Under the pieces are notes generated by a model. The model did not search any database, was not told the origin of the DNA, and saw nothing but the letters and a program-made list of their open reading frames with translations. DNA of 64,000 nt, from the NCBI GenBank assembly GCA_964577115.1, contig CAZNXJ010000018.1:1-64000 (forward strand), written 5' to 3'. Shown here piece after piece: positions 26,791-35,269 of the stretch. The translations under genes were made by a program, and so were the position numbers. The DNA comes from CAZNXJ01 sp964577115 (GTDB lineage: Bacteria; Planctomycetota; Planctomycetia; Pirellulales; Pirellulaceae). The stretch's first letter is position 1, and each line of letters starts with the position of its first letter.

Positions 26791-28167
26791 ATGCCCCGAA
26801 TTCCGGTTTTGCTGCTCGTTGCCGGCCTGCTGCTGAGCGGTGCACCGCTTCTTGGCGAGGAAACCGCCGCGCCGGTGGCGGCCGAGGACGTTACGCGCTG
26901 GATCGAAGAACTCGACGCATCGCAATTCGTCGTCCGCGAGACGGCGATGCAGAACCTCATTGCGGCCGGTCCCAACGCCATCGCGCCGCTCGTGGCGGCG
27001 ATTGATGCGGAACGGTGGGAGCTGAACCTGCGCTGCGTGTATGTGCTCCAGCAGATTGCGCTCTGCGGCGACCCGTCCGTTGAAGACGAGGCGCGCGAGG
27101 CGCTGGAGATGATTGCGGCCAAGCCCATCCGTTCGGCGTCGCAGCGCGCGAGAGAGACGCTGGCCAGTATCGGGGGAATTCGTCAGCAGCGGGCCCTCCA
27201 GCACCTCGTGCGGCTCGGCGCGAAGACGCTGCCCGATGATCAGCCACAAGTTGTGCCCTACGTGCGTGGGCTAGAATTTAACGAACAATACACCGGCACG
27301 ATTCACGATCTGCGGCAACTCAAGTTACTGACCGACCTCGAAGAAATCACGCTGGCTGGTCCGCAGATTACCGACGAGTGGATGCCGTATGTGCTGGAGC
27401 TTCCCGAACTGTTCCGATTGACGCTCAATCGGACGGCCGTCACGGACGCGGGGCTGGCCAAGGTCCATACGCTCCAGAAACTGCGGCTCGTCGAATTCAA
27501 GTACGTGCCGATCACCGACGGCGCAATCCCCCATCTCTCGCAACTCACCCAAGTCACCTACATCCGGCTCTTCGGGACACAGATGACGGAGGATGGCGCC
27601 GAGCGGCTTCAAGCCGAGCTGGACAAGGTGGCTTCGCCGGCGGAGGTGGATTATCGCCGCGGAGCGTTTCTTGGCGTGGGGGCGAACCCGCATGCGCTCG
27701 GTTGCAGCGTCATCGAAGTGCGAGGTAACACGGCTGCTTCGCGAGCGGGGATCGTCAATGGGGATGTGATCGTGCGGTTTCAGGGCGAGCGGGTGGATAG
27801 TTTCGACGGTCTGACGCGTCTGATCGCCAAACGCCAGCCGGGTGACAAGGTATCGATCGAGTTTGTCCGGCAGGCGGAGATGCGCGCGGCAAGTCGGCTG
27901 TTGCCGGAAGAGCAGAAGCTCGGGTTGCAGCTCAAACCGCATGCACTTGGCTGCCAGGTGGCCGAGGTCGCCGACGGCTCGCTGGCTCAGCAGATGGGCC
28001 TACGGCCGGACGATTGCATTTTCCGTTACAACGGCCAGGTGCTCGACAGTCCCGCGACCTTCGAAGCGCTGTTTGCTGCGACGAAACCGGGCGAGAACGT
28101 CTCGATCGATTATGCTCGCGAAGTCGAGCTCCGCCGCGTCGAAGTGACGCTCGGCGAGTTCGATTGA
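26791..28167 (+). CDS. Secreted HEAT/LRR/tandem-PDZ protein
   Basis: A 458-residue protein with a signal peptide (1-20), then a HEAT-like helical region (about 32-135, ASQFVVRETAMQNLIAAGPNAIAPLVAAI), a leucine-rich-repeat region (about 155-285, with LEEITLAGPQITDEWM, LFRLTLNRTAVTDAGL and VTYIRLFGTQMTEDGA), and two PDZ domains (about 290-370, ASRAGIVNGDVIVRFQGE, and 380-457, AQQMGLRPDDCIFRYNGQ). All modules are protein-protein interaction folds; no catalytic motif is present. This planctomycete-style architecture is probably an envelope adaptor. Single gene. Confidence 0.82.
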   Translation: MPRIPVLLLVAGLLLSGAPLLGEETAAPVAAEDVTRWIEELDASQFVVRETAMQNLIAAGPNAIAPLVAAIDAERWELNLRCVYVLQQIALCGDPSVEDEAREALEMIAAKPIRSASQRARETLASIGGIRQQRALQHLVRLGAKTLPDDQPQVVPYVRGLEFNEQYTGTIHDLRQLKLLTDLEEITLAGPQITDEWMPYVLELPELFRLTLNRTAVTDAGLAKVHTLQKLRLVEFKYVPITDGAIPHLSQLTQVTYIRLFGTQMTEDGAERLQAELDKVASPAEVDYRRGAFLGVGANPHALGCSVIEVRGNTAASRAGIVNGDVIVRFQGERVDSFDGLTRLIAKRQPGDKVSIEFVRQAEMRAASRLLPEEQKLGLQLKPHALGCQVAEVADGSLAQQMGLRPDDCIFRYNGQVLDSPATFEALFAATKPGENVSIDYAREVELRRVEVTLGEFD

Positions 28168-28378
28168 TTCTCATTACGCACGGGCTACCGCCTCGTCCAC
28201 GCCTATCGCCGCGCCTCTGCGGCGCCCCCTCTGGCATTGCCGTTCCAAACGCCGATCCAGGGCTCGCGTGCGCGCCGGGCCTCCGCCAAACACCTCGCCA
28301 GGAGGGGTAAACTCCTGTTCGCGCTGGGCGGAATCGCGACTATACTCCCGCCCCGACTGGTTCTTGATCGAGGTGTAG

Positions 28379-29320
28379 ATGCGGATGCGTTTGGGGACAA
28401 AGCAACACGTGCGATGGATCGCGCTCGCCGTTGTGCTGGTAGGAGCCGTGGGCTGTGGCACCACCCAGTCGCAGCTCGCCACGCAGCAGCTGCTGCTGTC
28501 CGACGCCGCCGACCGCGCGGTAGCGAACATCGACTTCCGGCCGCTCAGCGGGAAGAAGCTTTACCTCGACGAGCGATACGTGCAGACCGTGCGACCGCAA
28601 AACGCGGTCGGGTACGTGAACGCCGAATACATTCTCAGCTCGATCCGCCAGCAAATGCTCGCGGCCGACTGCCATCTTGAAGACAAGCCGGACACGGCCG
28701 ACTACATCGTCGAAATCCGCATCGGAACGCTCGGCACCGACGCACACGATGTCACGTACGGTCTGCCGCCGAACAATACGCTGAACACGGCCGTCAACGT
28801 CGTCCCGAATGCGCCGTCGCTGCCGGCGCTTCCGGAACTGTCGTTCGCCAAACGCACCGACCAATTGGGAGCTGCGAAGATTGCAGTCTTTGCGTATGAC
28901 CGCGAGACGCGGATGCCGGTGTGGCAGTCAGGTACGTCGCTGGCGATGAGCAACGCGAAGAACGTCTGGATTCTGGGTGTCGGCCCGTTCCAGCGCGGCA
29001 CGATCTACAATAAGACGCGTTTCGCCGGCGAAAAAATTGGCCTCCCGCTGCTCGCCGATTCCGCAGCCGAAGAACATCAAAACGAAAAAATATCGGACTA
29101 CAACCGTCCGAAGGTGTTTGCTCCCGAACTGACCATCGAGGAGGGCCTGCAAGTCAGCCCGGACGAGGTGCAGCTCTCGAGCTTCCTCGAGCAGAATGCG
29201 GCCACGGCCAATGGGGAAACGTCGGAGGGCGCGGCACCGGTCGTTTCCTCCGAATCGGCGGGCAACGCCGAAGCCGCAGCCGGCGCCGCTCCGGTGGTCG
29301 ACGCCCCCGCCGCTCCGTAA
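28379..29320 (+). CDS. Planctomycete lipoprotein (DUF6655-like)
   Basis: A 313-residue protein with a basic N-terminus, a hydrophobic stretch and a lipobox-like GAVGC (Cys26). The body includes LDERYVQTVRPQNAVGYVNAEYILSSIRQQML and DYIVEIRIGTLGTDAHDVTYGLPPN, a pattern I associate with planctomycete DUF6655 lipoproteins (from memory, not searched). The last 60 residues are an Ala/Glu/Pro-rich tail. A TATACT (28341-28346) lies about 30 bp upstream of the ATG and may be the -10 box. The stop codon overlaps an in-frame ATG of the following methyltransferase gene (TAATG), so the two are likely coupled. Confidence 0.7.
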   Translation: MRMRLGTKQHVRWIALAVVLVGAVGCGTTQSQLATQQLLLSDAADRAVANIDFRPLSGKKLYLDERYVQTVRPQNAVGYVNAEYILSSIRQQMLAADCHLEDKPDTADYIVEIRIGTLGTDAHDVTYGLPPNNTLNTAVNVVPNAPSLPALPELSFAKRTDQLGAAKIAVFAYDRETRMPVWQSGTSLAMSNAKNVWILGVGPFQRGTIYNKTRFAGEKIGLPLLADSAAEEHQNEKISDYNRPKVFAPELTIEEGLQVSPDEVQLSSFLEQNAATANGETSEGAAPVVSSESAGNAEAAAGAAPVVDAPAAP

Positions 29321-30360
29321 TGGACAATTCAACTTCAAAAGGACGCGTACGCATGCAGGAAGCTTCCGTGCGTTCAATCGACGTGCACCACCCGCCGTGT
29401 GATCTTTGCGGCAGTTACAACTTCGAAGCCCTCGCGCGCCGCGACCGGCGTGGCCGCCCGCTGCGGACCGTCGTCTGCCGCGAATGCGGGCTAGTGCGGC
29501 ATTGGCGTGTGCCGAGCGAACAGGAACTGGCGAGATTCTATGGGCTCGAATATCGCCAGCAGTATCACGGCGAAGAACGCCCCTCACCGCGCCGCGTCAT
29601 GCGCGCTTGGCAGAAAGCGGAAGGCATCTTCAACATGATTTCTCCCCACCTCAAGGCCGGAGAAACCGTGTTCGAAGTGGGTGCGGGGATCGGCTGTACG
29701 GTCAAGTATTTCGAACGGCGAGGTTTCGACGCGTCGGGCATCGAACCGCATCGCGGGTTTCAGACCTATGCCACCGAACAGCTCCGAGCGCGCGTGCAGC
29801 ATCAGGACCTGTTTCACTTCCGCCCCGCCGAGAAGTATCAAACGGTCTTGCTGGTCCATGTCATCGAACACTTCCGGTCGGCTCGGCAAGCGCTGCTCCA
29901 GATCCGCCAACTCATTGCGCCGGGAGGCAAGTTGTACGTCGAGTGCCCCGACCTGGCCGCGCAGTTCCGGTGGCGCACCGGCATGTTCCACTATGCGCAC
30001 ATTCACAATTTCACGCGCACGACGCTCGGGGCGCTCGCCGAATCCTGCGGCTACGACATCGTCACGTGGCTGCCGGCTGGACGCGAGCCAAATCTCTGCG
30101 TGCTGCTGACGCCGGGAACGCTCCCCACAGCGCCGGTCGTGCGTCCCGAAGGGTACGGCGAAGCACTAGCGGTGTTTGAACGCTACAATTGGCTCACCTA
30201 CCACGGGCGAATCAGTTATCTCGACTATCGCGTTCGGAAAATCGCTGGATATGCCTGGGAACGCCTGTACGCGCGACGCTTTCTCGCACAGCTCGAAGCG
30301 GAATTTGCTGAGCAGGATCGGCTCGCCCGAACGGAAGCCGCCCTGCGGCGTTCGGCCTAG
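29320..30360 (+). CDS. SAM-dependent methyltransferase with N-terminal zinc ribbon
   Basis: A 346-residue protein. The N-terminus has two CxxC pairs (CDLCG and CRECG, about residues 27-57) forming a zinc ribbon, then a class I methyltransferase domain with motif I VFEVGAGIGCTVKYFERRG, VLLVHVIEHF and LIAPGGKLYVECPD. This zinc-ribbon plus Methyltransf_23 layout is common in glycan, surface-sugar and small-molecule methylation. The substrate is unknown. The start at 29320 overlaps the preceding stop codon; an ATG at 29353 has a better-spaced AAGGA and may be the real start. Confidence 0.8.
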   Translation: MDNSTSKGRVRMQEASVRSIDVHHPPCDLCGSYNFEALARRDRRGRPLRTVVCRECGLVRHWRVPSEQELARFYGLEYRQQYHGEERPSPRRVMRAWQKAEGIFNMISPHLKAGETVFEVGAGIGCTVKYFERRGFDASGIEPHRGFQTYATEQLRARVQHQDLFHFRPAEKYQTVLLVHVIEHFRSARQALLQIRQLIAPGGKLYVECPDLAAQFRWRTGMFHYAHIHNFTRTTLGALAESCGYDIVTWLPAGREPNLCVLLTPGTLPTAPVVRPEGYGEALAVFERYNWLTYHGRISYLDYRVRKIAGYAWERLYARRFLAQLEAEFAEQDRLARTEAALRRSA

Positions 30361-30423
30361 TCGCGCGCCTGATGGCTCGACGGCACGCATCCCGATGGTC
30401 TTGTCGCAAAGCGGGCCTGGGGC

Positions 30424-31248
30424 ATGCTGATCTCGAGCGTTAAGAACCCGCGCGTCAAAGCGGCCGCTCGACTCCGTGACCGTTCGGCGCGCGACGAGCA
30501 GCAGCGGATTATCGTCGATGGACGCCGCGAGGTCGCTCGGGCGCTTGCGGCTGGTTTTCCGATGCTCGAAGTTTTTTACCGGCCTGACGCGGCAGCAGCC
30601 GACGAGGGGCTTGCCGAGCTGGTCCGCGAGTGCGAACGAGCCGGTGCGGCGCTGCTGGAGGTCACTCGCGATGTTTTTGCGCGTCTCGCGTTTGGCGGCC
30701 GCGATGAAGGGCTCGTCGCCGTCGCCGCGCCGCGCTGCTTAACGCTCGAACAGTTGGAATTGCCCGAGTTGCCTTTGCTCGTCGTGCTCGACCAGGTCGA
30801 AAAACCTGGGAATATCGGTGCTGTGCTGCGAACGGCCGACGCGGCCGGCGTCGACGCTCTGCTGCTGACCGGGCTCCGCACCGACATTTACAATCCGAAC
30901 ACGATTCGGGCGAGCCTCGGGGCCGTGTTTTCCTTGCCCGTGGTCGCGGCCAGTTCGGCCACTGTCCGGTCATGGTGCCGCGCGCGGGGCATTCAGCTTT
31001 ACGCGGCACGCGTCGATGCCGACGTGCCGTACTTCCGCGCGGACTTCCGGGGAGCCGTCGGACTGGTGCTGGGCAGTGAAGCCGATGGCCTGGGAGCGGA
31101 ATGGGAGGGCGACGATATTCAGCCGGTCTACTTGCCGATGCTCGGCCAGGTGGATAGCCTCAATGTGTCCGCTGCGGCGGCTGCGTTGCTATATGAAGCC
31201 GTTCGCCAGCGCTGGAAAACGGCGGCCGATGGACGACCTCCGACCTGA
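30424..31248 (+). CDS. TrmH/SpoU-family RNA 2'-O-methyltransferase
   Basis: A 274-residue rRNA or tRNA ribose methyltransferase. The N-terminal SpoU substrate-binding domain (ISSVKNPRVKAAARLRDRSARDEQQRIIVDGRREV) is followed by the trefoil-knotted SPOUT domain with its three motifs: LDQVEKPGNIGAVLRTADAAG, GLVLGSEADGLG and VYLPMLGQVDSLNVSAAAAALLYEA. The exact target nucleotide cannot be assigned. Start ATG at 30424; transcribed in the same direction as the preceding methyltransferase, 63 bp downstream. Confidence 0.9.
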   Translation: MLISSVKNPRVKAAARLRDRSARDEQQRIIVDGRREVARALAAGFPMLEVFYRPDAAAADEGLAELVRECERAGAALLEVTRDVFARLAFGGRDEGLVAVAAPRCLTLEQLELPELPLLVVLDQVEKPGNIGAVLRTADAAGVDALLLTGLRTDIYNPNTIRASLGAVFSLPVVAASSATVRSWCRARGIQLYAARVDADVPYFRADFRGAVGLVLGSEADGLGAEWEGDDIQPVYLPMLGQVDSLNVSAAAAALLYEAVRQRWKTAADGRPPT

Positions 31249-31502
31249 AACGTCGCCCCCACGCCCCGTCCAGACGACGGTCCTGCCTGCCCCGGTTCTC
31301 CTCGCCCGCACGTTCCAGGCAACTTTCCGCAAATCAAGCTTGCCTGAATCGACTCCAACTCTTAAATATCCCCCCACGCGTTTGGCCGCGGTCACCCATG
31401 CACAACGGACCATCTTCTCCGGATCCCGTACGCTCAACTCCTCGTTGGCAAGAACCGACGGATCCGGTTCGCGAGCCTAAACCGTCGAATAGGCGGTCGA
31501 GC

Positions 31503-32024
31503 ATGAGCAACCTGTTGTACTTCGAGGACCTAAGCGTCGGCGACGTCTGGACCAGCGCCGCGCGGACGATCACGGAGACGGATGTCGTTAATTTCGCCGG
31601 CATGACCGGTGATTACGATCCGCTGCACGTCGATCACGAGTTCGCGCGGCAGACGCCGTACCGCCGGCCGATCGCCCACGGCCTACTCGGGCTGTCGCTG
31701 GTGGCCGGTCTGGCGAGCAACTGTCCGCAGGTGCGCACGCTGGCGTTTGTGGCGATTCAGAAGTGGGAGTTTCGGCTGCCGATCTTCATCGGCGACACGG
31801 TCCACGCGACAACCGAGGTGCTTGACAAACGAGCGGCCGGACGCCGCTCAGGGCACATCACCTGGAAACGGCAGCTCATCAATCAGAGCGGCAGCCCGGT
31901 GCAGGTCGGCGTGTTCGAAACGCTCGTCGCCCTCGGGCAACCGCGCGTTTCCTCGCGGCGCGTACCCCCGGGAGCCAGTGGGCTCCGCGCGGCAACCGAT
32001 GCGCAGGACCGGGACGAGCTGTAG
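31503..32024 (+). CDS. MaoC-like hot-dog dehydratase
   Basis: A 173-residue (R)-hydratase-type protein. The MaoC signature is present: NFAGMTGDYDPLHVDHEFARQTPYRRPIAHGLLGLSLVAGL, with the catalytic Asp and His of the hydratase 2 motif. Members hydrate enoyl-CoA or related acyl thioesters. The ATG at 31503 begins the conserved N-terminus (MSNLLYFEDLSVGD); longer in-frame starts add non-conserved residues. The last 25 residues are a polar tail beyond the usual domain. Convergent with folD. Confidence 0.86.
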   Translation: MSNLLYFEDLSVGDVWTSAARTITETDVVNFAGMTGDYDPLHVDHEFARQTPYRRPIAHGLLGLSLVAGLASNCPQVRTLAFVAIQKWEFRLPIFIGDTVHATTEVLDKRAAGRRSGHITWKRQLINQSGSPVQVGVFETLVALGQPRVSSRRVPPGASGLRAATDAQDRDEL

Positions 32025-32068
32025 CGTTGCCGGGCGGAACATAAGACCGGATAAAACCGGGCGCGCGA

Positions 32069-32956
32069 CTAAGTGGCGAACCCGCTGAGCAGCCGAGCGG
32101 CACGGAGCGTGTTGACCAGCAGCATCGCGATCGTCAGCGGCCCGACACCTCCCGGAACGGGCGTCAAATGACCCGCGATCGGCTCGACGGAAGCAAAGTC
32201 GACGTCCCCGACCAGCCCCTGCTCGGTCCGGTTGATTCCTACATCGATCACGGTCGCTCCGGGGCGAATCATTTCGCCACGCACGCACCCCGCTTGCCCG
32301 ACCGCGGCGATCACGATATCAGACTCGCGCGTGATGTCCGCGAGGTCGTGCGTCTTGGTATGGCAGAGCGTCACCGTAGCGTTTGCCCACGCTTCGCCCC
32401 ACGGGCTGGTGCGCTGCGCCAGCATGATCGCCAGCGGCTTGCCGACGATATCGCTGCGGCCAAGCACCGCGACCCGTTTTCCCTGGGTTTCAATTTGGTA
32501 ATGATGCAGAATCTGAAGAACGCCGTGCGGCGTGCACGGCAAGTAGCGGGGACGACCTTGAACCATGAGGCCGACGTTCTGCGGATGAAACGCGTCGACG
32601 TCTTTTAGCGGGTGAATTGCGTCGAGCACCCGCGTGGCGTCCATCGCGCGCGGTAGTGGAAGCTGGACGAGAATGCCGTGTACTTCGTCCGCCGTGTTCA
32701 GGCGATCGACCAGCTCGAGCAGCTCCGATTCGCTCGCCGTCGCCGGCAGCCGCTCCAAACGGCTCGTCATCCCCACGCGTTTGCAGGCGCGCCGCTTGTT
32801 CCGGACATAGACCTCGCTGGCCGGATCGTCGCCGACCAGCACCGCCGCCAGACAGGGCTGAAGCCCCCCCGCTTTCAAGTGGTTCGTAACGTCCTCTCGC
32901 AGCTTGTTCTCGACACTCTCGGCAACCGGCTTGCCGAGCAGCAGTTGGGCAGACAC
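32069..32956 (-). CDS. folD: Bifunctional methylenetetrahydrofolate dehydrogenase/cyclohydrolase
   Basis: A 295-residue cytosolic enzyme that interconverts methylene-, methenyl- and formyl-tetrahydrofolate with NADP. The catalytic region has VGDDPASEVYVRNKRRAC (Tyr and the first Lys), GILVQLPLP, and KDVDAFHP; the nucleotide-binding region has VLGRSDIVGKPLAIML and the C-terminal signature TPVPGGVGPLTIAMLLVNT. GTG start at 32956, preceded by AAGGAG about ten bases upstream. Divergent from the sulfite reductase gene. Confidence 0.96.
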   Translation of the reverse strand: MSAQLLLGKPVAESVENKLREDVTNHLKAGGLQPCLAAVLVGDDPASEVYVRNKRRACKRVGMTSRLERLPATASESELLELVDRLNTADEVHGILVQLPLPRAMDATRVLDAIHPLKDVDAFHPQNVGLMVQGRPRYLPCTPHGVLQILHHYQIETQGKRVAVLGRSDIVGKPLAIMLAQRTSPWGEAWANATVTLCHTKTHDLADITRESDIVIAAVGQAGCVRGEMIRPGATVIDVGINRTEQGLVGDVDFASVEPIAGHLTPVPGGVGPLTIAMLLVNTLRAARLLSGFAT

Positions 32957-33159
32957 GGGATGGGATCTCCTTCGGCCGAGTCCTCGACGCCCGGCCCCGC
33001 CGCTCGGCCAGCGTCAGGGCGTCCGGAACAAAGACGGCATTGTAGCCCGAGCGGGCGCGGCGCGGAGCTCCCCCCGCCAGTGCCACTCACTCTGGTCCGC
33101 CCCCTCCGCCGAATGGCGGGCTCGGGTTTTCTGCCGTAGTGGAGCGGGAAATTAACCGA

Positions 33160-33195
33160 TATACTCTGGAATGTTACGGCAATCTGCGGTAACAT
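33160..33195 (+). promoter_or_regulatory. Candidate -10 box and 25-bp hyphenated palindrome before sulfite reductase
   Basis: TATACT at 33160-33165 fits a -10 box, without a good -35. Beginning six bases downstream, ATGTTACGGCA (33171-33181) and TGCGGTAACAT (33185-33195) form an inverted repeat with one mismatched pair around ATC. It lies where transcription would start and is a candidate operator or leader hairpin. Confidence 0.45.
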
Positions 33196-33262
33196 GATCA
33201 ACTCGATGAACATTCCTCCGTCAGGGCGCCGTTGGTTGCCCGGAACACATTTGGATTGAGCG

Positions 33263-34987
33263 ATGGCTGACGAAAAACCGGGCCAGGGGTTGAGCAAAGT
33301 AGAGCATGCCAAGATCAATAGCCGGTATTTGCGCGGCACGATCCGCGAAGAGCTGGCGCAAGACACGGACGTTTTCGACAGCTTCAACGTCGGCCTGCTG
33401 AAGTTTCATGGAACGTATCAGCAGGATGACCGTGACTTGCGCAGCGCCGAGGGCAAGACGCACATCTTCATGGTGCGGACGAAGATTCCGGGCGGGAAGC
33501 TGACGAGCGATCAGTTGCTGGAAGAGCTCCAGCTATGCGACGAGCTTGGTAACACGACGCTGCGGATCACGAGCCGTCAGGGGCTGCAATTGCACGGCGT
33601 GGTCAAGCGGAACCTGCACGAGACGATTCGGCGGATCAACGAAGCACAGCTCACGACGCTCGGCGCATGCGGCGACGTGAACCGCAACGTGATGTGCTGC
33701 CCGGCGCCGTACAACAACCCGGTGTACCACGAAACCCACGCTCTCGCCCAGCAGCTCGCTCAACACCTCGCGCCGCGCACGGGCGCCTATCACGAAATCT
33801 GGCTCACCGATATCGGCAGTGGCGAGAAGACGCTCGCCGCCAGCTCGGAAGAGCCCTGGGAGGATACGAACGAAGAGCCGATTTATGGGCGGCAGTACAT
33901 GCCGCGCAAGTTCAAGATTGCGATCGGCTATGCGTTTGACAACTGCGTCGACCTGTACACGAACGATCTGGGCCTGATGGCGATTGTGCGCGACGGGCAC
34001 ATCATCGGCTACAACGTGGTCGTCGGTGGCGGGCAGGGCATGACGCCGGCGAACAAGAAAACATTCCCAGCTCTGGCGAAGCGGATGGCGTTCGTGACGC
34101 CGGAGCAAGTCGTGGATGTCGTGACTTCGGTCGTAAAGGTGCAGCGTGATTTTGGCAACCGCGTCGACCGCAAGCAGGCGCGTCTCAAGTACGTCATTCA
34201 CCAGTGGGGCATCGACAAGTTCCGCGAGGTCGTCGAAGAGTACTACGGTCAGCCGCTCGCCGACTGCGATCCCGAGGACGTACATGGTTTCAACGACCAC
34301 ATGGGCTGGGACGAGCAGGGCGACGGGCGCTGGTTCTATGGTTTGAACGTCGAGAACGGGCGTATCCGCGACGACGACCGGATCCAAATGAAGTCGGCGT
34401 TTCGCGAGATCTGCCGCACGCTTCGCCCCGGCATCCGCCTGACTTCGCACCAGAGCATCCTATTCACGGACATCGAGCCGGAAGCCAAATCGGAGCTCGA
34501 AAACATCCTGCGCCGCCACAACGTGCCGCTGACGAGCGAGCAGTCGACGGTGCGGCGGTGGTCGATGGCGTGCGTTGCTTGGCCCACCTGCGGCCTCTCA
34601 ATTACTGAAAGTGAACGAGCGCTGCCGGGCATCATCGATCAGATGGAAGTCGAGCTGGCGAAGCTCGGGCTCTCGCACGAGAAGTTCACCGTGCGCATGA
34701 CGGGCTGCCCGAACGGTTGCGCTCGGCCGTACAACTGCGACATTGGTCTAGTTGGCAAGGCGCGCGACCGCTACACGATCCTCATTGGCGGCCGGCTGCT
34801 CGGCGATCGCCTGAACTTCGTGTACAAGGATCTCGTCCCGGTCGATCAGATCGTCCCAACGCTCGTACCGCTGTTCGTCTATTACAAGACGGAACGGGAG
34901 AACGGCGAGACGTTCGGCGAATTCTGCAGTCGCAAGGGCGAAGAGGATTTGCTGAGTTACGCTGACCAGTATAAGGCCGTCGGTTAA
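33263..34987 (+). CDS. cysI: Siroheme sulfite reductase, hemoprotein (NirA/CysI family)
   Basis: A 574-residue enzyme reducing sulfite to sulfide (or nitrite to ammonia) with a siroheme-[4Fe-4S] centre. The cluster/siroheme cysteines are C437 and C443 (CVAWPTC) and C482 and C486 (CPNGC), with the two ferredoxin-like half-domains around FMVRTKIPGGKL and RLTSHQSILFTDI. The NVMCCPAPYNNPVYHE segment is characteristic of the sulfite-reducing group. No CysJ flavoprotein gene is nearby, so electrons probably come from ferredoxin. The cys context elsewhere in the window favours sulfite over nitrite. ATG start at 33263. Confidence 0.87.
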   Translation: MADEKPGQGLSKVEHAKINSRYLRGTIREELAQDTDVFDSFNVGLLKFHGTYQQDDRDLRSAEGKTHIFMVRTKIPGGKLTSDQLLEELQLCDELGNTTLRITSRQGLQLHGVVKRNLHETIRRINEAQLTTLGACGDVNRNVMCCPAPYNNPVYHETHALAQQLAQHLAPRTGAYHEIWLTDIGSGEKTLAASSEEPWEDTNEEPIYGRQYMPRKFKIAIGYAFDNCVDLYTNDLGLMAIVRDGHIIGYNVVVGGGQGMTPANKKTFPALAKRMAFVTPEQVVDVVTSVVKVQRDFGNRVDRKQARLKYVIHQWGIDKFREVVEEYYGQPLADCDPEDVHGFNDHMGWDEQGDGRWFYGLNVENGRIRDDDRIQMKSAFREICRTLRPGIRLTSHQSILFTDIEPEAKSELENILRRHNVPLTSEQSTVRRWSMACVAWPTCGLSITESERALPGIIDQMEVELAKLGLSHEKFTVRMTGCPNGCARPYNCDIGLVGKARDRYTILIGGRLLGDRLNFVYKDLVPVDQIVPTLVPLFVYYKTERENGETFGEFCSRKGEEDLLSYADQYKAVG

Positions 34988-35032
34988 CGTCTGTTTGCAG
35001 GAACGAAGCCGAGGTAAAGGCACAAGAGGAAA

Positions 35033-35099
35033 GGTACGACGGCAGTCGGTCGCCGTCGTACCGCGGCCCGGGCAACGCGGACAGGCTGGGATGCCTGTC
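35033..35099. repeat. Two inverted repeats downstream of sulfite reductase
   Basis: GGTACGACGGC (35033-35043) / GCCGTCGTACC (35052-35062) is a perfect 11-bp stem with an eight-base loop, and GACAGGC (35080-35086) / GCCTGTC (35093-35099) a second stem. No T-run follows either. The second resembles short dispersed GACAGGC...GCCTGTC repeats that I recall from planctomycete intergenic regions; copy number was not checked. Confidence 0.5.
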
Positions 35100-35269
35100 G
35101 AAGTGAAGCTCAATACGCGGGTGAACTGAGCAAAACTGTTGCTGGCCGCCCGTTGGAAATAACCACGCCGATTCGCAACGCCACTGACGAGCCGTCTCGC
35201 GGCCCGCGTGCCGCCGGTGAGTGGCCGATGGCGGAGGGCGATCGCAACGTACACGAAAGGATTCGTGAC

